From contig NZ_STGF01000006.1 in assembly GCF_005222705.1 (NCBI RefSeq), forward strand, positions 124,001-188,000: a DNA stretch of 64,000 nt, written 5' to 3'. This document shows positions 38,270 through 48,736 of this stretch, one piece after another; the first letter of the stretch is position 1; each line of letters starts with the position of its first letter. Position numbers and translations under genes: made by a program. The notes beneath the pieces were generated by a model. That model worked only from the letters and a program-made list of their open reading frames with translations, had not been told where the DNA came from and searched no databases. The stretch comes from Paenibacillus sp. SY21-1 (GTDB lineage Bacteria > Bacillota > Bacilli > Paenibacillales > Paenibacillaceae).

Positions 38270-38296
38270 ACACCCGCCTATGTTGTGCATAGGATG
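38270..38296 (+). promoter_or_regulatory. Possible mother-cell (sigma-K/E-like) promoter for the safA-like gene
   Basis: ACA (38270-38272) and GCATAGGATG (38287-38296) roughly resemble the sigma-K pattern AC-N-GCATAnnnTA; the -10 ends in TG rather than TA. The assignment is weak but fits the expected expression of a coat gene. Confidence 0.25.
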
Positions 38297-38361
38297 TAAG
38301 GACTGATAACGGGCATTCGCCGTGCCTGGTTATTTAGAACGTGATAGGAGGTCGTCAGCGA

Positions 38362-40464
38362 GTGAAAATCCATATAGTCAAACAAGGCGAGTCGTTGTAC
38401 CTAATCGGGCAAAAGTATAACGTGTCGCTGGAAGAGATTTTAAAGCTGAATCCGGGCATTACGAATCCGGACGTCATTGAAGTGGGAATGAAGGTGAAAA
38501 TCCCGTCCAATACTTCAGGCGGGCATGGCGGCGGCATGGACATCATGCACCAGCACGTAGTGAAGCAGGGAGATACGCTCTGGAAGCTTTCCAAGGCATG
38601 GGGCGTGCCGCTCTCCGATATGATTAAGGCGAATCCGCAATTAAAAAATCCGAACGTGCTGCTGACCGGAGAGATCGTCAATATTCCGAAAACGGGAGCC
38701 GACGTGCACGAGATGCACGATATGCACCATGCGACAGGCGGCCATGCACAGGCGCAACCATCCCAGACGATGATGCAAAATGTTCAAGGCTGGGTTGGGA
38801 AGCTGTCCACAGCTCCGGTAATCGGCAAAAAACCGACGGCTCCGGTAGCAGGCAAAACGCCTAACGCGCCAGTCGCTCCGGCGAATACGCCCGCTCCAAC
38901 CCCTGTTGCTCCTGTAGCGCCAATAGCCGAGAAAAAACCGGTAGCGCCGGTTGCAGAGAAGAAGCCTGCCGCTCCTGTGGCCGAGAAAAAACAGACGCTG
39001 CCGACGGTTAAGCCTTCCGCTCCTGCACCGCTGCCAAAGCCTAAGGCTGCAAACATCGAGCCTGCCAAAAAAGCGCTCCCGATACAGAAGCCGGTCGAGA
39101 AGAAGCTTAAGCCGATCCATTCCGAATACAATCCGAATGTCGATCTTTTTCAGCAGTATGGCATTCCCGCTACCGAAGCCTTATCCATGAACAGCATGCC
39201 AAACAGCGCCCATTTCGCCAATATGCCGAACACGGCCAACATGCAAAGCATGCCGAATATGCCGATGAGCCAGGTGGCGCCTGTGCAGCAGCAGCCTGTA
39301 TACGGCGGCTACGGACATGGGTACGGTCACGGCTATGGTCATGGTTATGGAGGCGGCTGGCAGCAGCCCGTTCCTTACCCGGGCATGGTGAGCCCGCTTG
39401 GCGAAAGCAACCAGGAGCTGCCGTTCGAATGCCCGCCGGGCACCGTTCTGGTGGGAAGCTATCCCGGCCCCGACATGATGCCGATGGGCAGCGGTCCGAT
39501 CTGGGGCTACGGGCATCACATGGTGAGCCCGCTGCAGGAAAATGCGAATCCGGTTGCCGGCTTGGCGAGTGGTCCTAACGCGAGTATGGCCTCTCCAATG
39601 AGCGCGGGCCCGAACGCAAACATGGTGTCTCCGCTGAGCGCAGGCCCGAACGCGGGCATGGTGTCTCCGATGAGCGTTGGTCCAAACGCGAACATGGTGT
39701 CCCCGATGAGCGCAGGTCCAAACGCGAACATGGTGTCCCCGATGAGCGCAGGTCCAAACGCGAACATGGTGTCTCCGATGAGCGTTGGTCCAAACGCGAA
39801 CATGGTGTCCCCGATGAGCGTTGGTCCAAACGCGAACATGGTGTCCCCGATGAGCGCAGGTCCAAACGCGAACATGGTGTCTCCGCTGAGCGTTGGTCCG
39901 AACGCGGGCATGGTGTCTCCGATGAGCGTTGGTCCGAACGCGGGCATGGTGTCTCCGCTGAGCGTTGGTCCAAACGCGAACATGGTGTCTCCGCTGAGCG
40001 CAGGCCCGAACGCGGGCATGGTGTCTCCGATGAGCGTTGGTCCGAACGCGGGCATGGTGTCCCCGCTGAGCGCAGGCCCGAACGCGGGCATGGTATCTCC
40101 GATGAGCGTTGGTCCAAACGCGGGCATGGTGTCTCCGCTGAGCGTTGGTCCAAACGCGGGCCTGGTATCGCCGCAAGGCTTTGCGCCTGATATGGGCTAC
40201 GGTTATGGTTATAGCTACGCAGGTTCCGGCTATCCTTCTTACTCGCCGTATCCGAGCTGGCCCCAAACAGCCGGCGCGCAGCAGAACGATTGCGGCTGCA
40301 AAGGGAACCGTGTAGAAGAAGAGGAAGAGGCATTCCCGCAGCCTACCGCCGTCAAAGCGGCTAAAGCAAGCCCGCCGCGAAAAAACACGAAAAAAGCGGT
40401 CATTCGCACCGTTTCCACGAGGCCCAGCAAGCCTAGACGCAGCGGTCCCTGGATCAACCGATAA
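38362..40464 (+). CDS. safA: SafA-like LysM spore-coat morphogenetic protein with 12-residue repeats
   Basis: 700 residues. GTG start chosen because AGGAGG (38346-38351) lies 10 nt upstream and the LysM domain begins at once (KIHIVKQGESLYLIGQKY). Two LysM domains (about 1-48 and 61-107) bind peptidoglycan/cortex. Then a Pro/Ala/Lys-rich linker with APVAEKKP repeats (about 150-245), a Met/Asn-rich and Gly/Tyr/His-rich region (GYGHGYGHGYGHGYGG), 17 copies of a 12-residue repeat of the type GPNANMVSPMSA (about 404-607), and a tail with NDCGCKG and basic residues. In B. subtilis safA lies after pheA and directs inner-coat assembly; synteny and LysM support the name, but the repeat region has no B. 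subtilis counterpart that I recognise. Confidence 0.8.
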   Translation: MKIHIVKQGESLYLIGQKYNVSLEEILKLNPGITNPDVIEVGMKVKIPSNTSGGHGGGMDIMHQHVVKQGDTLWKLSKAWGVPLSDMIKANPQLKNPNVLLTGEIVNIPKTGADVHEMHDMHHATGGHAQAQPSQTMMQNVQGWVGKLSTAPVIGKKPTAPVAGKTPNAPVAPANTPAPTPVAPVAPIAEKKPVAPVAEKKPAAPVAEKKQTLPTVKPSAPAPLPKPKAANIEPAKKALPIQKPVEKKLKPIHSEYNPNVDLFQQYGIPATEALSMNSMPNSAHFANMPNTANMQSMPNMPMSQVAPVQQQPVYGGYGHGYGHGYGHGYGGGWQQPVPYPGMVSPLGESNQELPFECPPGTVLVGSYPGPDMMPMGSGPIWGYGHHMVSPLQENANPVAGLASGPNASMASPMSAGPNANMVSPLSAGPNAGMVSPMSVGPNANMVSPMSAGPNANMVSPMSAGPNANMVSPMSVGPNANMVSPMSVGPNANMVSPMSAGPNANMVSPLSVGPNAGMVSPMSVGPNAGMVSPLSVGPNANMVSPLSAGPNAGMVSPMSVGPNAGMVSPLSAGPNAGMVSPMSVGPNAGMVSPLSVGPNAGLVSPQGFAPDMGYGYGYSYAGSGYPSYSPYPSWPQTAGAQQNDCGCKGNRVEEEEEAFPQPTAVKAAKASPPRKNTKKAVIRTVSTRPSKPRRSGPWINR
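39571..40182 (+). repeat. 17 x 36-bp in-frame tandem repeat within the safA-like gene
   Basis: Exactly 17 units of 36 bp (612 bp), each encoding GPNA(N/G)MVSP(M/L)S(A/V); the first and last are degenerate. Neighbouring units are nearly identical in DNA, with variation at N/G, M/L and A/V positions and synonymous C/T changes, which points to recent amplification by slippage or unequal exchange. No stop occurs in several frames, so large spurious frames appear on the opposite strand. Confidence 0.97.
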
Positions 40465-40470
40465 ATAAAG

Positions 40471-40516
40471 AAAAGCCGGCTTGGCTCAGCATCATGCTGT
40501 GCCAGAGCCGGCTTTT
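40471..40516 (+). terminator. Intrinsic terminator after the safA-like gene
   Basis: AAAAGCCGGCT with TGGC inner arm pairs with GCCA and AGCCGGCTTTT. The flanking A and T runs could make it bidirectional. Confidence 0.85.
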
Positions 40517-40831
40517 GTTAAAATAAAGAAATTCTATTCGTTTGACTCTTATAATCAGCTGCTATTTAAACGCGAAAACGTTAGCCTTGCCGCTAGAAGC
40601 CTGCTGTCAGCCGTTGACGCCCGAGAGCAGCACCACCGCGACCGCGCAGTCATGTCTCTGGGCTATTGGTCGGAGGGGAGAAGGCGCGTAAACGGAGCGA
40701 CGGACAAGCTATGATCCGTTTTTGTATAATTATGTCGTTTGAGAGCACAATAATAGCAAAAACATGAAGCAGTTGAATGGCTAGCTTTTCCCTTGCGTGA
40801 AGTCGAAAAAATTGAGAAGGGAGTCTTTCCG
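40517..40831. other. Intergenic region upstream of bofC
   Basis: About 315 bases. The only supported element is the bofC ribosome-binding site AAGGGAG (40817-40823). Sigma-G control would be expected by analogy with B. subtilis bofC, but I could not find a convincing sigma-G -35/-10 pair. A 78-codon frame (40481-40714) begins inside the terminator and shows no family features. Confidence 0.4.
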
Positions 40832-41506
40832 ATGATGGCATTCAGTCTTTGGAAAAACCTGAAAAAGCATCTTCGCCGCAAACGACGACCGACCTGGAGC
40901 CTCGGGGGGCTTATACCCGTGCTGACGATTATCGGATGTTTAACGGGAACTCCGCAGCATGCGAATGCCGATTATGAACCGAATTTTGCAGAGCGGCAGG
41001 CGCTGGCAGAAGAAGAGGGAGATGAACGGCGTAAGCAGATTGCCGGATTGGAGCGGCAGAGCGCGCCATTGACGGTCAAGCTTCACCGGATTTATGTTTG
41101 CGGGGAAGAAACGAAGCCGCTCGGGCGTATTTCCGGCAAACAGCTCGCAAGTCTGCTGCGCAGCCATCCGGATTGGACGGTCAGGCGGGATGAAACGCCG
41201 CAGACGCTTATTATTGAGCAGCAGATAGATGATTTATCGGAGCAATGCAAAGCGAATGCCTATATAGGCGTCGACAAGGCTGGTCGATTATCTTTATACG
41301 ACGGCTTGCCGAAAAAAGAAAAGGTAGTCAAAACCTTTTTTCAATTGGACGTGCAGTATATGGAGAGCAGCCTGCCTCAGGACAAGCTGGACAGGCTGGT
41401 AAAGGGCATTCGAATCAGCGATATGGAAGCGTTAAACAGCGTGATGTCCACATACAGCGATTTTGCAATCGAACCGAATGAGAAGGTAATGAAGCCGCAA
41501 GGCTGA
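40832..41506 (+). CDS. bofC: BofC-like forespore intercompartmental signalling protein
   Basis: 224 residues from the ATG with AAGGGAG 8 nt upstream. A basic N terminus and a signal/anchor helix (about 26-45, LGGLIPVLTIIGCLTG) precede an extracytoplasmic domain with VKLHRIYVCGEETKPLGRI, the BofC family hallmark, and a C-terminal domain with AYIGVDKAGRLSLYDG. BofC is secreted from the forespore in B. subtilis and restrains SpoIVB, the protease that triggers pro-sigma-K processing, so it belongs to the same checkpoint as the spoIVFAB genes at 27-29 kb. The position before the ruv genes is conserved. Confidence 0.88.
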   Translation: MMAFSLWKNLKKHLRRKRRPTWSLGGLIPVLTIIGCLTGTPQHANADYEPNFAERQALAEEEGDERRKQIAGLERQSAPLTVKLHRIYVCGEETKPLGRISGKQLASLLRSHPDWTVRRDETPQTLIIEQQIDDLSEQCKANAYIGVDKAGRLSLYDGLPKKEKVVKTFFQLDVQYMESSLPQDKLDRLVKGIRISDMEALNSVMSTYSDFAIEPNEKVMKPQG

Positions 41507-41611
41507 TCGCAGTCCATGCGACAACGGACAGGCCCCGAATACAGGCAAGAAAAAAGGGCGGGAAGCTTAGACAAGCAAAATTTTTTAGATGAGAGACGTT
41601 CATACGCGATT

Positions 41612-41640
41612 GGCCAGCCGGAATTTCCGGCTGGCCTTAT
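41612..41640 (+). terminator. Hairpin after bofC, probable terminator
   Basis: GGCCAGCCGGA (41612-41622) pairs perfectly with TCCGGCTGGCC (41626-41636); the following TTATTCCG is a weak T-tract. Confidence 0.6.
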
Positions 41641-41738
41641 TCCGTTTGCGGATAGCCGATTCCGCCAGAACCAGCTTCTGGTTAAGAGATGCCGGTCGTG
41701 CCGAGGGTTTGCATTTTTGGCGAAATATCAAACGCGCG

Positions 41739-41767
41739 TTCTCATTTACATTATATTTTGCTATAAT
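41739..41767 (+). promoter_or_regulatory. Sigma-A promoter for ruvCAB
   Basis: TTCTCA (41739-41744), 17-bp spacer, perfect TATAAT (41762-41767). It lies 45 nt before the ruvC ATG. Confidence 0.65.
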
Positions 41768-41811
41768 GGGGGGATGAATCATTAGAATATGCAAGATTGG
41801 GAGATGGCGGC

Positions 41812-42315
41812 ATGCGCGTACTTGGCATTGATCCCGGCATCGCGATTGTCGGTTTTGGATTTATAGACAAAATAGGTCACAAGCTCACGCCGGTGCAATA
41901 CGGAGCGATTACGACGAAGGCGCACACCCCTCCGGAGCAGCGGCTGCTGCAGGTGTTCGAGTCGGCGGGCTCGCTGATGGATACATACAAGCCGGATGCG
42001 GTTGCGGTTGAGAAGCTCTTTTTTAACCGGAACGTGACGACAGCTTTCGAGGTGGCCCAGGCGCGGGGGGCGATTATCCTTGCAGCCGCCCAGCGGGGCC
42101 TGGCAATCGGTGAATATACGCCGCTTCAGGTGAAGCAGGCCGTCGTCGGCTATGGCAAGGCAGAGAAACGGCAGGTGCAGGAAATGGTCAAAATGTTCTT
42201 GAAGCTATCGGCAATTCCCAAGCCCGACGATGTTGCGGATGCGCTGGCAGTGGCGATTTGCCATGCCCACTCGGCGGTGCTGTCGAACAAAATAAACGAG
42301 GTGAATCGTTCGTGA
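41812..42315 (+). CDS. ruvC: Holliday junction resolvase RuvC
   Basis: 167 residues from the ATG that yields MRVLGIDPG. Catalytic acids align with E. coli RuvC: D7, E67 (VAVEKLFF), D140 and D143 (KPDDVADALAVAICH). It cuts Holliday junctions after RuvAB branch migration. Most Bacillus and other Bacilli lack RuvC and use RecU. The stop overlaps the ruvA start, giving a ruvCAB operon. Confidence 0.95.
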   Translation: MRVLGIDPGIAIVGFGFIDKIGHKLTPVQYGAITTKAHTPPEQRLLQVFESAGSLMDTYKPDAVAVEKLFFNRNVTTAFEVAQARGAIILAAAQRGLAIGEYTPLQVKQAVVGYGKAEKRQVQEMVKMFLKLSAIPKPDDVADALAVAICHAHSAVLSNKINEVNRS

Positions 42316-42947
42316 TCGATTATTTGAAAGGTCCGGTCGTGCATGTGGAAACGGAATATATCGTAATGGACGTTCGCGACGTCGGCTATCGGGTATTTAC
42401 GCCGAATCCTTATGCGTTCGCCAAAAAGGAAGGCGCAGTTACGGTCTATATCCATCACCATGTACGAGAGGATGCCGTGCTCCTGTTCGGCTTTCCTTCC
42501 CGCGAGGAGCAGACGCTTTTTCGCAAGCTGCTGGAGGTTTCCGGCATCGGACCGCGAGTGGCGCTCGGCATTTTGTCGGGCGGCCGCCCCGAAGCGGTCA
42601 TTGCGGCTATCCAGCAGGAGAACCTTGCATTTTTGACGAAGCTTCCGGGCATCGGCAAAAAAACGGCCCAGCGCATGATCCTCGACTTGAAGGACAAGCT
42701 GATCGGCGCAGGGCTTGACGGCGGCCTGCTGACGGCGGGCGGCATTCCGCTCGACTTGTCCGCAGGCGGAGCGAGCGGACAAGGAGCAGGAACGGCCTGG
42801 CCGGAGGCGCGCGAGGCGCTGATGGCGCTGGGCTATACGGCTGCGGAGCTGGATCGGGCCTGGAATGGCTTGCAATCGAGCGTACAAGCGGAGGAAAGCG
42901 TAGACTCGCTGATGAAGCGCGCTTTGCAGCAGCTTTTTAAAGGTTAA
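42312..42947 (+). CDS. ruvA: Holliday junction DNA helicase subunit RuvA
   Basis: 211 residues from a GTG overlapping the ruvC stop, with GAGGTGA upstream. N-terminal OB fold (MIDYLKGPVVHVETEYIVMDVRDVGYRV), helix-hairpin-helix motifs (LLEVSGIGPRVALGIL, LTKLPGIGKKTAQRMILDL) and a C-terminal RuvB-binding domain. It binds junctions as a tetramer. Confidence 0.96.
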   Translation: MIDYLKGPVVHVETEYIVMDVRDVGYRVFTPNPYAFAKKEGAVTVYIHHHVREDAVLLFGFPSREEQTLFRKLLEVSGIGPRVALGILSGGRPEAVIAAIQQENLAFLTKLPGIGKKTAQRMILDLKDKLIGAGLDGGLLTAGGIPLDLSAGGASGQGAGTAWPEAREALMALGYTAAELDRAWNGLQSSVQAEESVDSLMKRALQQLFKG

Positions 42948-42965
42948 TGAAGGAGATGAGCGCAA

Positions 42966-43967
42966 ATGGATGACAGAATCATTTCCGCAAACCTGATGAT
43001 GGAGGATCAAGCGGTCGAGCTTAGCTTGCGGCCGCGTTATTTGGCTGAATATATCGGGCAAACCAAGGTGAAAGAAAACCTTAGCATTTATATCGAAGCG
43101 GCCAAAATGCGGAAGGAAGCGCTCGATCATGTTCTGCTGTACGGCCCGCCGGGACTGGGCAAAACGACGCTGTCGAACATTATCGCCAACGAGCTTGGCG
43201 TTAATCTGCGCACGACGTCCGGGCCGGCGATTGAGCGGCCGGGCGATTTGGCGGCCCTGCTGACGAATTTGCAGGAGGGCGACGTGCTGTTCATCGATGA
43301 GATTCATCGGCTGCATCGCACCGTGGAAGAAGTGCTGTATCCGGCCATGGAGGATTTCGCGCTGGATATTATGATCGGCAAGGGGCCAAGCGCCCGTTCG
43401 GTCCGCCTGGATTTGCCTCCATTCACGCTTATTGGCGCAACGACGAGAGCGGGGCTTCTGTCCGCGCCGCTGCGAGACCGCTTCGGCGTGGTCAGCCGGC
43501 TTGAGTTCTATACGGTGGACGAGCTTGCTTTTATCGTATCGCGCGCGGCGGAGATTCTAAATGTCAGCATAGTAGGGGAAGCGTCCCATGAAATCGCCAT
43601 GCGCTCGCGCGGAACCCCGCGTATCGCCAACCGCTTGCTCAAGCGCGTCCGCGATTTCGCCCAGGTTCGCGGAGATGGAATCATTACGCATGATATCGCG
43701 CGTTCCGCGCTGGAGCTTCTGCAAGTTGATCCGGCCGGTCTGGATAGCATCGACCACAAAATGCTGCGCGCGATGATGACCACGTTCGCAGGCAGGCCGG
43801 TTGGCCTGGATACGATCGCAGCTACGATTGGCGAGGAAGGGCAAACGATCGAAGACGTTTACGAGCCGTATCTGATGCAGATCGGCTTCCTTCAACGGAC
43901 GCCGCGCGGACGGCTGGCGACAGAGCTTGCCTACCGTCATATCGGCTTGCCGATGCCGGGCAAGTAG
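42966..43967 (+). CDS. ruvB: Holliday junction branch migration ATPase RuvB
   Basis: 333 residues. AAA+ motor: Walker [14 protein letters not shown], Walker [12 protein letters not shown], sensor IGATTRAG, and the C-terminal winged helix ending in [21 protein letters not shown] precedes the ATG. Third gene of ruvCAB. Confidence 0.98.
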   Translation: MDDRIISANLMMEDQAVELSLRPRYLAEYIGQTKVKENLSIYIEAAKMRKEALDHVLLYGPPGLGKTTLSNIIANELGVNLRTTSGPAIERPGDLAALLTNLQEGDVLFIDEIHRLHRTVEEVLYPAMEDFALDIMIGKGPSARSVRLDLPPFTLIGATTRAGLLSAPLRDRFGVVSRLEFYTVDELAFIVSRAAEILNVSIVGEASHEIAMRSRGTPRIANRLLKRVRDFAQVRGDGIITHDIARSALELLQVDPAGLDSIDHKMLRAMMTTFAGRPVGLDTIAATIGEEGQTIEDVYEPYLMQIGFLQRTPRGRLATELAYRHIGLPMPGK

Positions 43968-44060
43968 CAATCCGTGCCCAAGTCCTCTAAGGTAGGCCGA
44001 TACCGCAGCACGACATGCTAACCGGCAGGGAGCCGAATAAAGAGAGGAGACGATCGCGAG

Positions 44061-46181
44061 ATGTTTAATCGAACGATGGGGATGAGCCGTTCAGCTAAAC
44101 GGTTTATTATTTTATCGTTAACGATGCTGCTACTGACGTCGACATGGACAGCGTCGCCTACGCGGGCGGCCGTTCCAACGCTTGATCTTATACGCGTGGC
44201 ACTATTTTCAACTTATACGGGGACGACGGCGGCAGCCACCTTCGCATCGGCGAGCGGCTTGTCCGTCGGTCAGCGCACGCCGAGCGGAAGCGGCGGCTGG
44301 TTCACGGTGGCCGCCAATACGCAAGTAAGGTTTGCGGCGGACGATTTCAAGGTTATGGTGCTCGAGACAGGCGCCTTCGCTACTGCGCTTGCGGCCTACA
44401 AACGGCTGCAAACCGCAAGCGGCGCGGCTTTTCTTACTTCAATTTCCAAACAGAACGGCGTGCAATACCAAGTGCTTGAGGGTACATATGCTACGGCTGC
44501 CGAAGCTGTCGCTGCCCAGAAGAAATGGGCTGGCGACAGCGGATTGACCGCGATTACGGGCAGCTTCAAATCCGTGCTGCAAGGTCCGCTGCATCTCGAA
44601 ACGGGAGCTTACGCAAGCAAGGATGCGGCGGAAGCGGCGGCGGAAGCTTTTGGCGCGGCAGGGGTTGACGCGTATGTGGCGGTGCGCGGAGGCGATAACG
44701 CGGACAAGGCCGCCTATTCGGTCCTGGTCGGATCGGCCATTAGCGATGCCGAGCTGCAATTGATTAAGACGTCTGCTGCAAAAGCGGCAGGAGGCGCGGC
44801 GCTTAAGGCGGCTGACGCGAAGACGCCATTCCTTCTTCTGCGCAAAGACCACGGCGTGACGGGCAAGGCTGAGGCCAGTGTCGAGCTTTATACGTTCGGA
44901 GGAAGCGATCCTAAAGTAACGATCTCCCCGGCGGGCAAGGAGCCGATTCAGCTGACGGAGCGGAGCAACCGCAAATATCGCGGATCGTTCGAGCTTGCGA
45001 TGCTGAACAACAAAATGGCGGTCATCAACGAGCTGCCTTTTGAGCAATATTTGTATTCTGTCGTCGGCATTGAAATGTACCCGTCCTGGCCTGCAGAAGC
45101 GCTAAAAGCGCAAGCGGTCGCTGCGCGGACCTATGTGCTTCAGCGCGGACTTGGCTTTAAAATCGCGCATGTCGTAGACACGACGCTTAGCCAGGCCTAT
45201 TACGGAACCCAGTCGGAAACGCTAACGACTATTGCTGCCGTAGATGCAACGGCGGGCGAAGTCGCCTTGTATAAAGGCAAACCGATCGAAACGCTCTATT
45301 CCTCCAGCAGCGGCGGGATCACCGCAGATGCGAAGGAAATATGGGGCAACGCAGTCGCTTATTTGCAGCCGGTCAAAAGCCCGGACGAGAGCTCGCAGTC
45401 CGGCTTGCTGAGCTGGTACAGGGTAGTCCTGCCTAATGGGGAGGTCGGTTACATCCGCGAGGATTTGCTGACCGCGACGACTCGCAAAACGGCAGCCGGC
45501 AACGCGATTATGACGGTTAATACAAACGGCACGAAGGTGCGCAAGCATCCGCTTATTCAAGACAGCTTGCCGCTAGTCGGACAGCTCGACAACGGCACGG
45601 AAGTGAAGGTGCTGGAGAAAACGATTGAATCGAATCCAAACGCATGGGTTAGAGGACCTTATTCGGCCAGCGAAATGCTGACTGCCATCAACAGCAAAGC
45701 GCTCTCCAAGCTGACCGGTTCGATCAGGACGCTTACCGTCAGCCAGCGCGGACCTTCGGGAAGAGTGCTGGAGGTAGTTGCAGGCACCCAGAAGGTCGAT
45801 GTGAAGTATCCCGACTCCTTGCGGGGAACGCTTGGCGTGAACGAATCGCTTCCAAGCACTTTGTTCGACATTGAGCAGACTGCGGAGCTTTCCATGCTCG
45901 GAGCGGGCGGGACCAAAGCCGATAAAGCAGGCGGCAAGGTCTATGCAATCGGAGCGGGCGGACAAGCGTCCGAGCTTAGCCAAGCGAACCAGTTCGTTCT
46001 GGATGGCAGCGGCAACGTTCGCGCGGCGACGAAGGACCCTGCGTTCCGATTCGTCGGGAAAGGCTACGGCCACGGGCTTGGCATGTCGCAATTCGGGGCG
46101 CTGGGACTCGCTCAGCAGGGGTATGACTACCAATATATTTTGAAATACTACTATAAAGATGTAACCATCGAGAAGGAATGA
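44061..46181 (+). CDS. SpoIID/LytB-domain secreted protein
   Basis: 706 residues. Signal peptide (1 to about 37), SPOR-like repeats (about 95-250, for example YQVLEGTYATAAEAVAAQKK), then a SpoIID/LytB domain: ALKAQAVAARTYVLQRG, TLSQAYYGTQSE and YSSSSGGITADAKEIWG (about 345-430), an inserted SH3-like stretch (about 455-535, beginning NAIMTVNTNGTKVRKHPLIQ), and the family's C-terminal GKGYGHGLGMSQFGALGLA. The conserved catalytic-type glutamate region of SpoIID transglycosylases (IEMYPSWPAEALKAQ) is present. It probably acts on septal or spore peptidoglycan. It is much longer than SpoIID (about 340 residues) and near the length of B. subtilis LytB. AGAGGAG precedes the ATG. Confidence 0.87.
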   Translation: MFNRTMGMSRSAKRFIILSLTMLLLTSTWTASPTRAAVPTLDLIRVALFSTYTGTTAAATFASASGLSVGQRTPSGSGGWFTVAANTQVRFAADDFKVMVLETGAFATALAAYKRLQTASGAAFLTSISKQNGVQYQVLEGTYATAAEAVAAQKKWAGDSGLTAITGSFKSVLQGPLHLETGAYASKDAAEAAAEAFGAAGVDAYVAVRGGDNADKAAYSVLVGSAISDAELQLIKTSAAKAAGGAALKAADAKTPFLLLRKDHGVTGKAEASVELYTFGGSDPKVTISPAGKEPIQLTERSNRKYRGSFELAMLNNKMAVINELPFEQYLYSVVGIEMYPSWPAEALKAQAVAARTYVLQRGLGFKIAHVVDTTLSQAYYGTQSETLTTIAAVDATAGEVALYKGKPIETLYSSSSGGITADAKEIWGNAVAYLQPVKSPDESSQSGLLSWYRVVLPNGEVGYIREDLLTATTRKTAAGNAIMTVNTNGTKVRKHPLIQDSLPLVGQLDNGTEVKVLEKTIESNPNAWVRGPYSASEMLTAINSKALSKLTGSIRTLTVSQRGPSGRVLEVVAGTQKVDVKYPDSLRGTLGVNESLPSTLFDIEQTAELSMLGAGGTKADKAGGKVYAIGAGGQASELSQANQFVLDGSGNVRAATKDPAFRFVGKGYGHGLGMSQFGALGLAQQGYDYQYILKYYYKDVTIEKE

Positions 46182-46191
46182 TTGAAGCGCT

Positions 46192-47238
46192 ATGAACGTA
46201 GATTGGTTTGATTTTGAATTGCCGGAGCGCCTCATCGCGCAAACGCCGCTGCTGGATCGTACGTCATCGAGGCTCTTGACGCTTGACAAGAAAACAGGCG
46301 AGATCGGCCATGGAGGGTTTACGGATCTGGAGCGCTTTTTGCAGCCGGGGGATGTGCTCGTTCTGAACGATACACGGGTAATTCCCGCGCGTTTAACCGG
46401 AATAAAAAGCGATACGGGTGCGAAGGTGGAGCTATTGCTGCTGAGCCGTCTGGAGGGAGACACTTGGGATGCGCTCGGCAAACCGGCCAAAAGGCTGAAG
46501 GTCGGAACGGAGCTTTCCTTTGGCGACGACGGAGCGGGCCAGCCGCTGCTTCGTGCCGTTATCGAGCAGGAAGGCGAGATGGGCGGCCGGAAGGTACGCT
46601 TCATCTACGAAGGCATTTTTCAGGAGCTGCTGGACCGGCTGGGCGAAATGCCGCTGCCTCCTTATATTAAGGAGAAGCTGGAGGAGCGCGAGCGCTACCA
46701 GACCGTCTATTCCAAGCATGCCGGATCGGCCGCCGCTCCGACGGCTGGCTTGCATTTTACCGATGAATACTTGGCCAAGCTGCAAGCGAAGGGCGTCAAG
46801 CTGGCCTACATTACGCTTCATGTGGGGCTGGGAACGTTCCGCCCGATGTCCGTTGAGCTTGTTGAGGATCATGAAATGCATGCGGAATATTATGAGCTTG
46901 ACCAGACAAACGCAACGATTATTAACGAGGCAAAGGCAAGCGGGGCGCGGATTATTGCGGTGGGAACGACCTCCTCGCGTACGCTGGAGACGGTAGCGGC
47001 GAGATTCGAAGGCAAGCCATTGGAGGCTTGCAACGGCTGGACCTCGATTTTTATTTTTCCAGGCTACCGCTTCAAGCTGGTCGATGCCTTGCTGACGAAC
47101 TTCCATTTGCCTAAATCGACGCTTGTCATGCTGGTAAGCGCACTCGCTGGAAGGGATGCCGTAATGAAGGCGTACGGGGAAGCGATCGCCAACGATTATC
47201 GTTTCTTCAGCTTTGGCGATGCAATGTTTATCTATTAA
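46192..47238 (+). CDS. queA: S-adenosylmethionine:tRNA ribosyltransferase-isomerase
   Basis: 348 residues, family length. N-terminal [38 protein letters not shown], and the conserved [15 protein letters not shown] and [10 protein letters not shown] blocks. It builds epoxyqueuosine on tRNA from preQ1. It starts 10 nt after the SpoIID-type gene and is followed by tgt. Confidence 0.97.
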   Translation: MNVDWFDFELPERLIAQTPLLDRTSSRLLTLDKKTGEIGHGGFTDLERFLQPGDVLVLNDTRVIPARLTGIKSDTGAKVELLLLSRLEGDTWDALGKPAKRLKVGTELSFGDDGAGQPLLRAVIEQEGEMGGRKVRFIYEGIFQELLDRLGEMPLPPYIKEKLEERERYQTVYSKHAGSAAAPTAGLHFTDEYLAKLQAKGVKLAYITLHVGLGTFRPMSVELVEDHEMHAEYYELDQTNATIINEAKASGARIIAVGTTSSRTLETVAARFEGKPLEACNGWTSIFIFPGYRFKLVDALLTNFHLPKSTLVMLVSALAGRDAVMKAYGEAIANDYRFFSFGDAMFIY

Positions 47239-47260
47239 AATTATGGAATAGGAAGCGTGA

Positions 47261-48397
<1,137 letters not shown>

Positions 48398-48411
48398 AAG
48401 GGGGGAATACC

Positions 48412-48729
48412 ATGTTTATTGCAGCTGAAACGGCTGGCGCATCCAATATTATTAGTATGATTTGGCCATTTGTGCTGATGTTTGCGGTTTTCTATTTCTT
48501 GCTTATTCGTCCGCAACAGAAGAAACAGAAGCAGCGTACTTTGATGCTGAACCAGATTAAAAAAGGCGATAAGGTTACAACCATTGGCGGCTTGCATGGT
48601 ACAGTTGTCGAGCTTACAGACGATACTGTCGTGCTTCGCGTAAACGATACAACGAAGATGACTTTCGAGCGCAGCGCGGTTAACAATATCGTTAGCTCTG
48701 CTCCATCGCTTGAGAAGGAAAAAGCATAA
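48412..48729 (+). CDS. yajC: Preprotein translocase accessory subunit YajC
   Basis: 105 residues from the ATG with AAGGGGGG upstream. One N-terminal membrane helix (WPFVLMFAVFYFLLIRPQQKKQK, the YajC signature) and a cytoplasmic domain with GDKVTTIGGLHGTVVEL. It associates with SecDF, encoded 3.5 kb downstream. It ends the queA-tgt-yajC unit. Confidence 0.95.
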   Translation: MFIAAETAGASNIISMIWPFVLMFAVFYFLLIRPQQKKQKQRTLMLNQIKKGDKVTTIGGLHGTVVELTDDTVVLRVNDTTKMTFERSAVNNIVSSAPSLEKEKA

Positions 48730-48736
48730 AGCCCGG

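Noticed and set aside
39571..40182. Possible CRISPR array
   Set aside because: Units are contiguous without unique spacers and are in-frame coding sequence.
39181..40333. Long reverse-strand reading frames (up to 361 codons) across the safA repeat
   Set aside because: The 36-bp unit has no stop in several frames, so they are artefacts of the tandem repeat; no ribosome-binding site or family similarity.
40481..40714. 77-residue frame downstream of the safA-like gene
   Set aside because: Begins inside the terminator hairpin, composition unlike the neighbours and no start signal.
41507..41738. Gene in the bofC-ruvC gap
   Set aside because: Only a hairpin and the ruvC promoter are supported; frames of 62-89 codons here have no start signals or family features.
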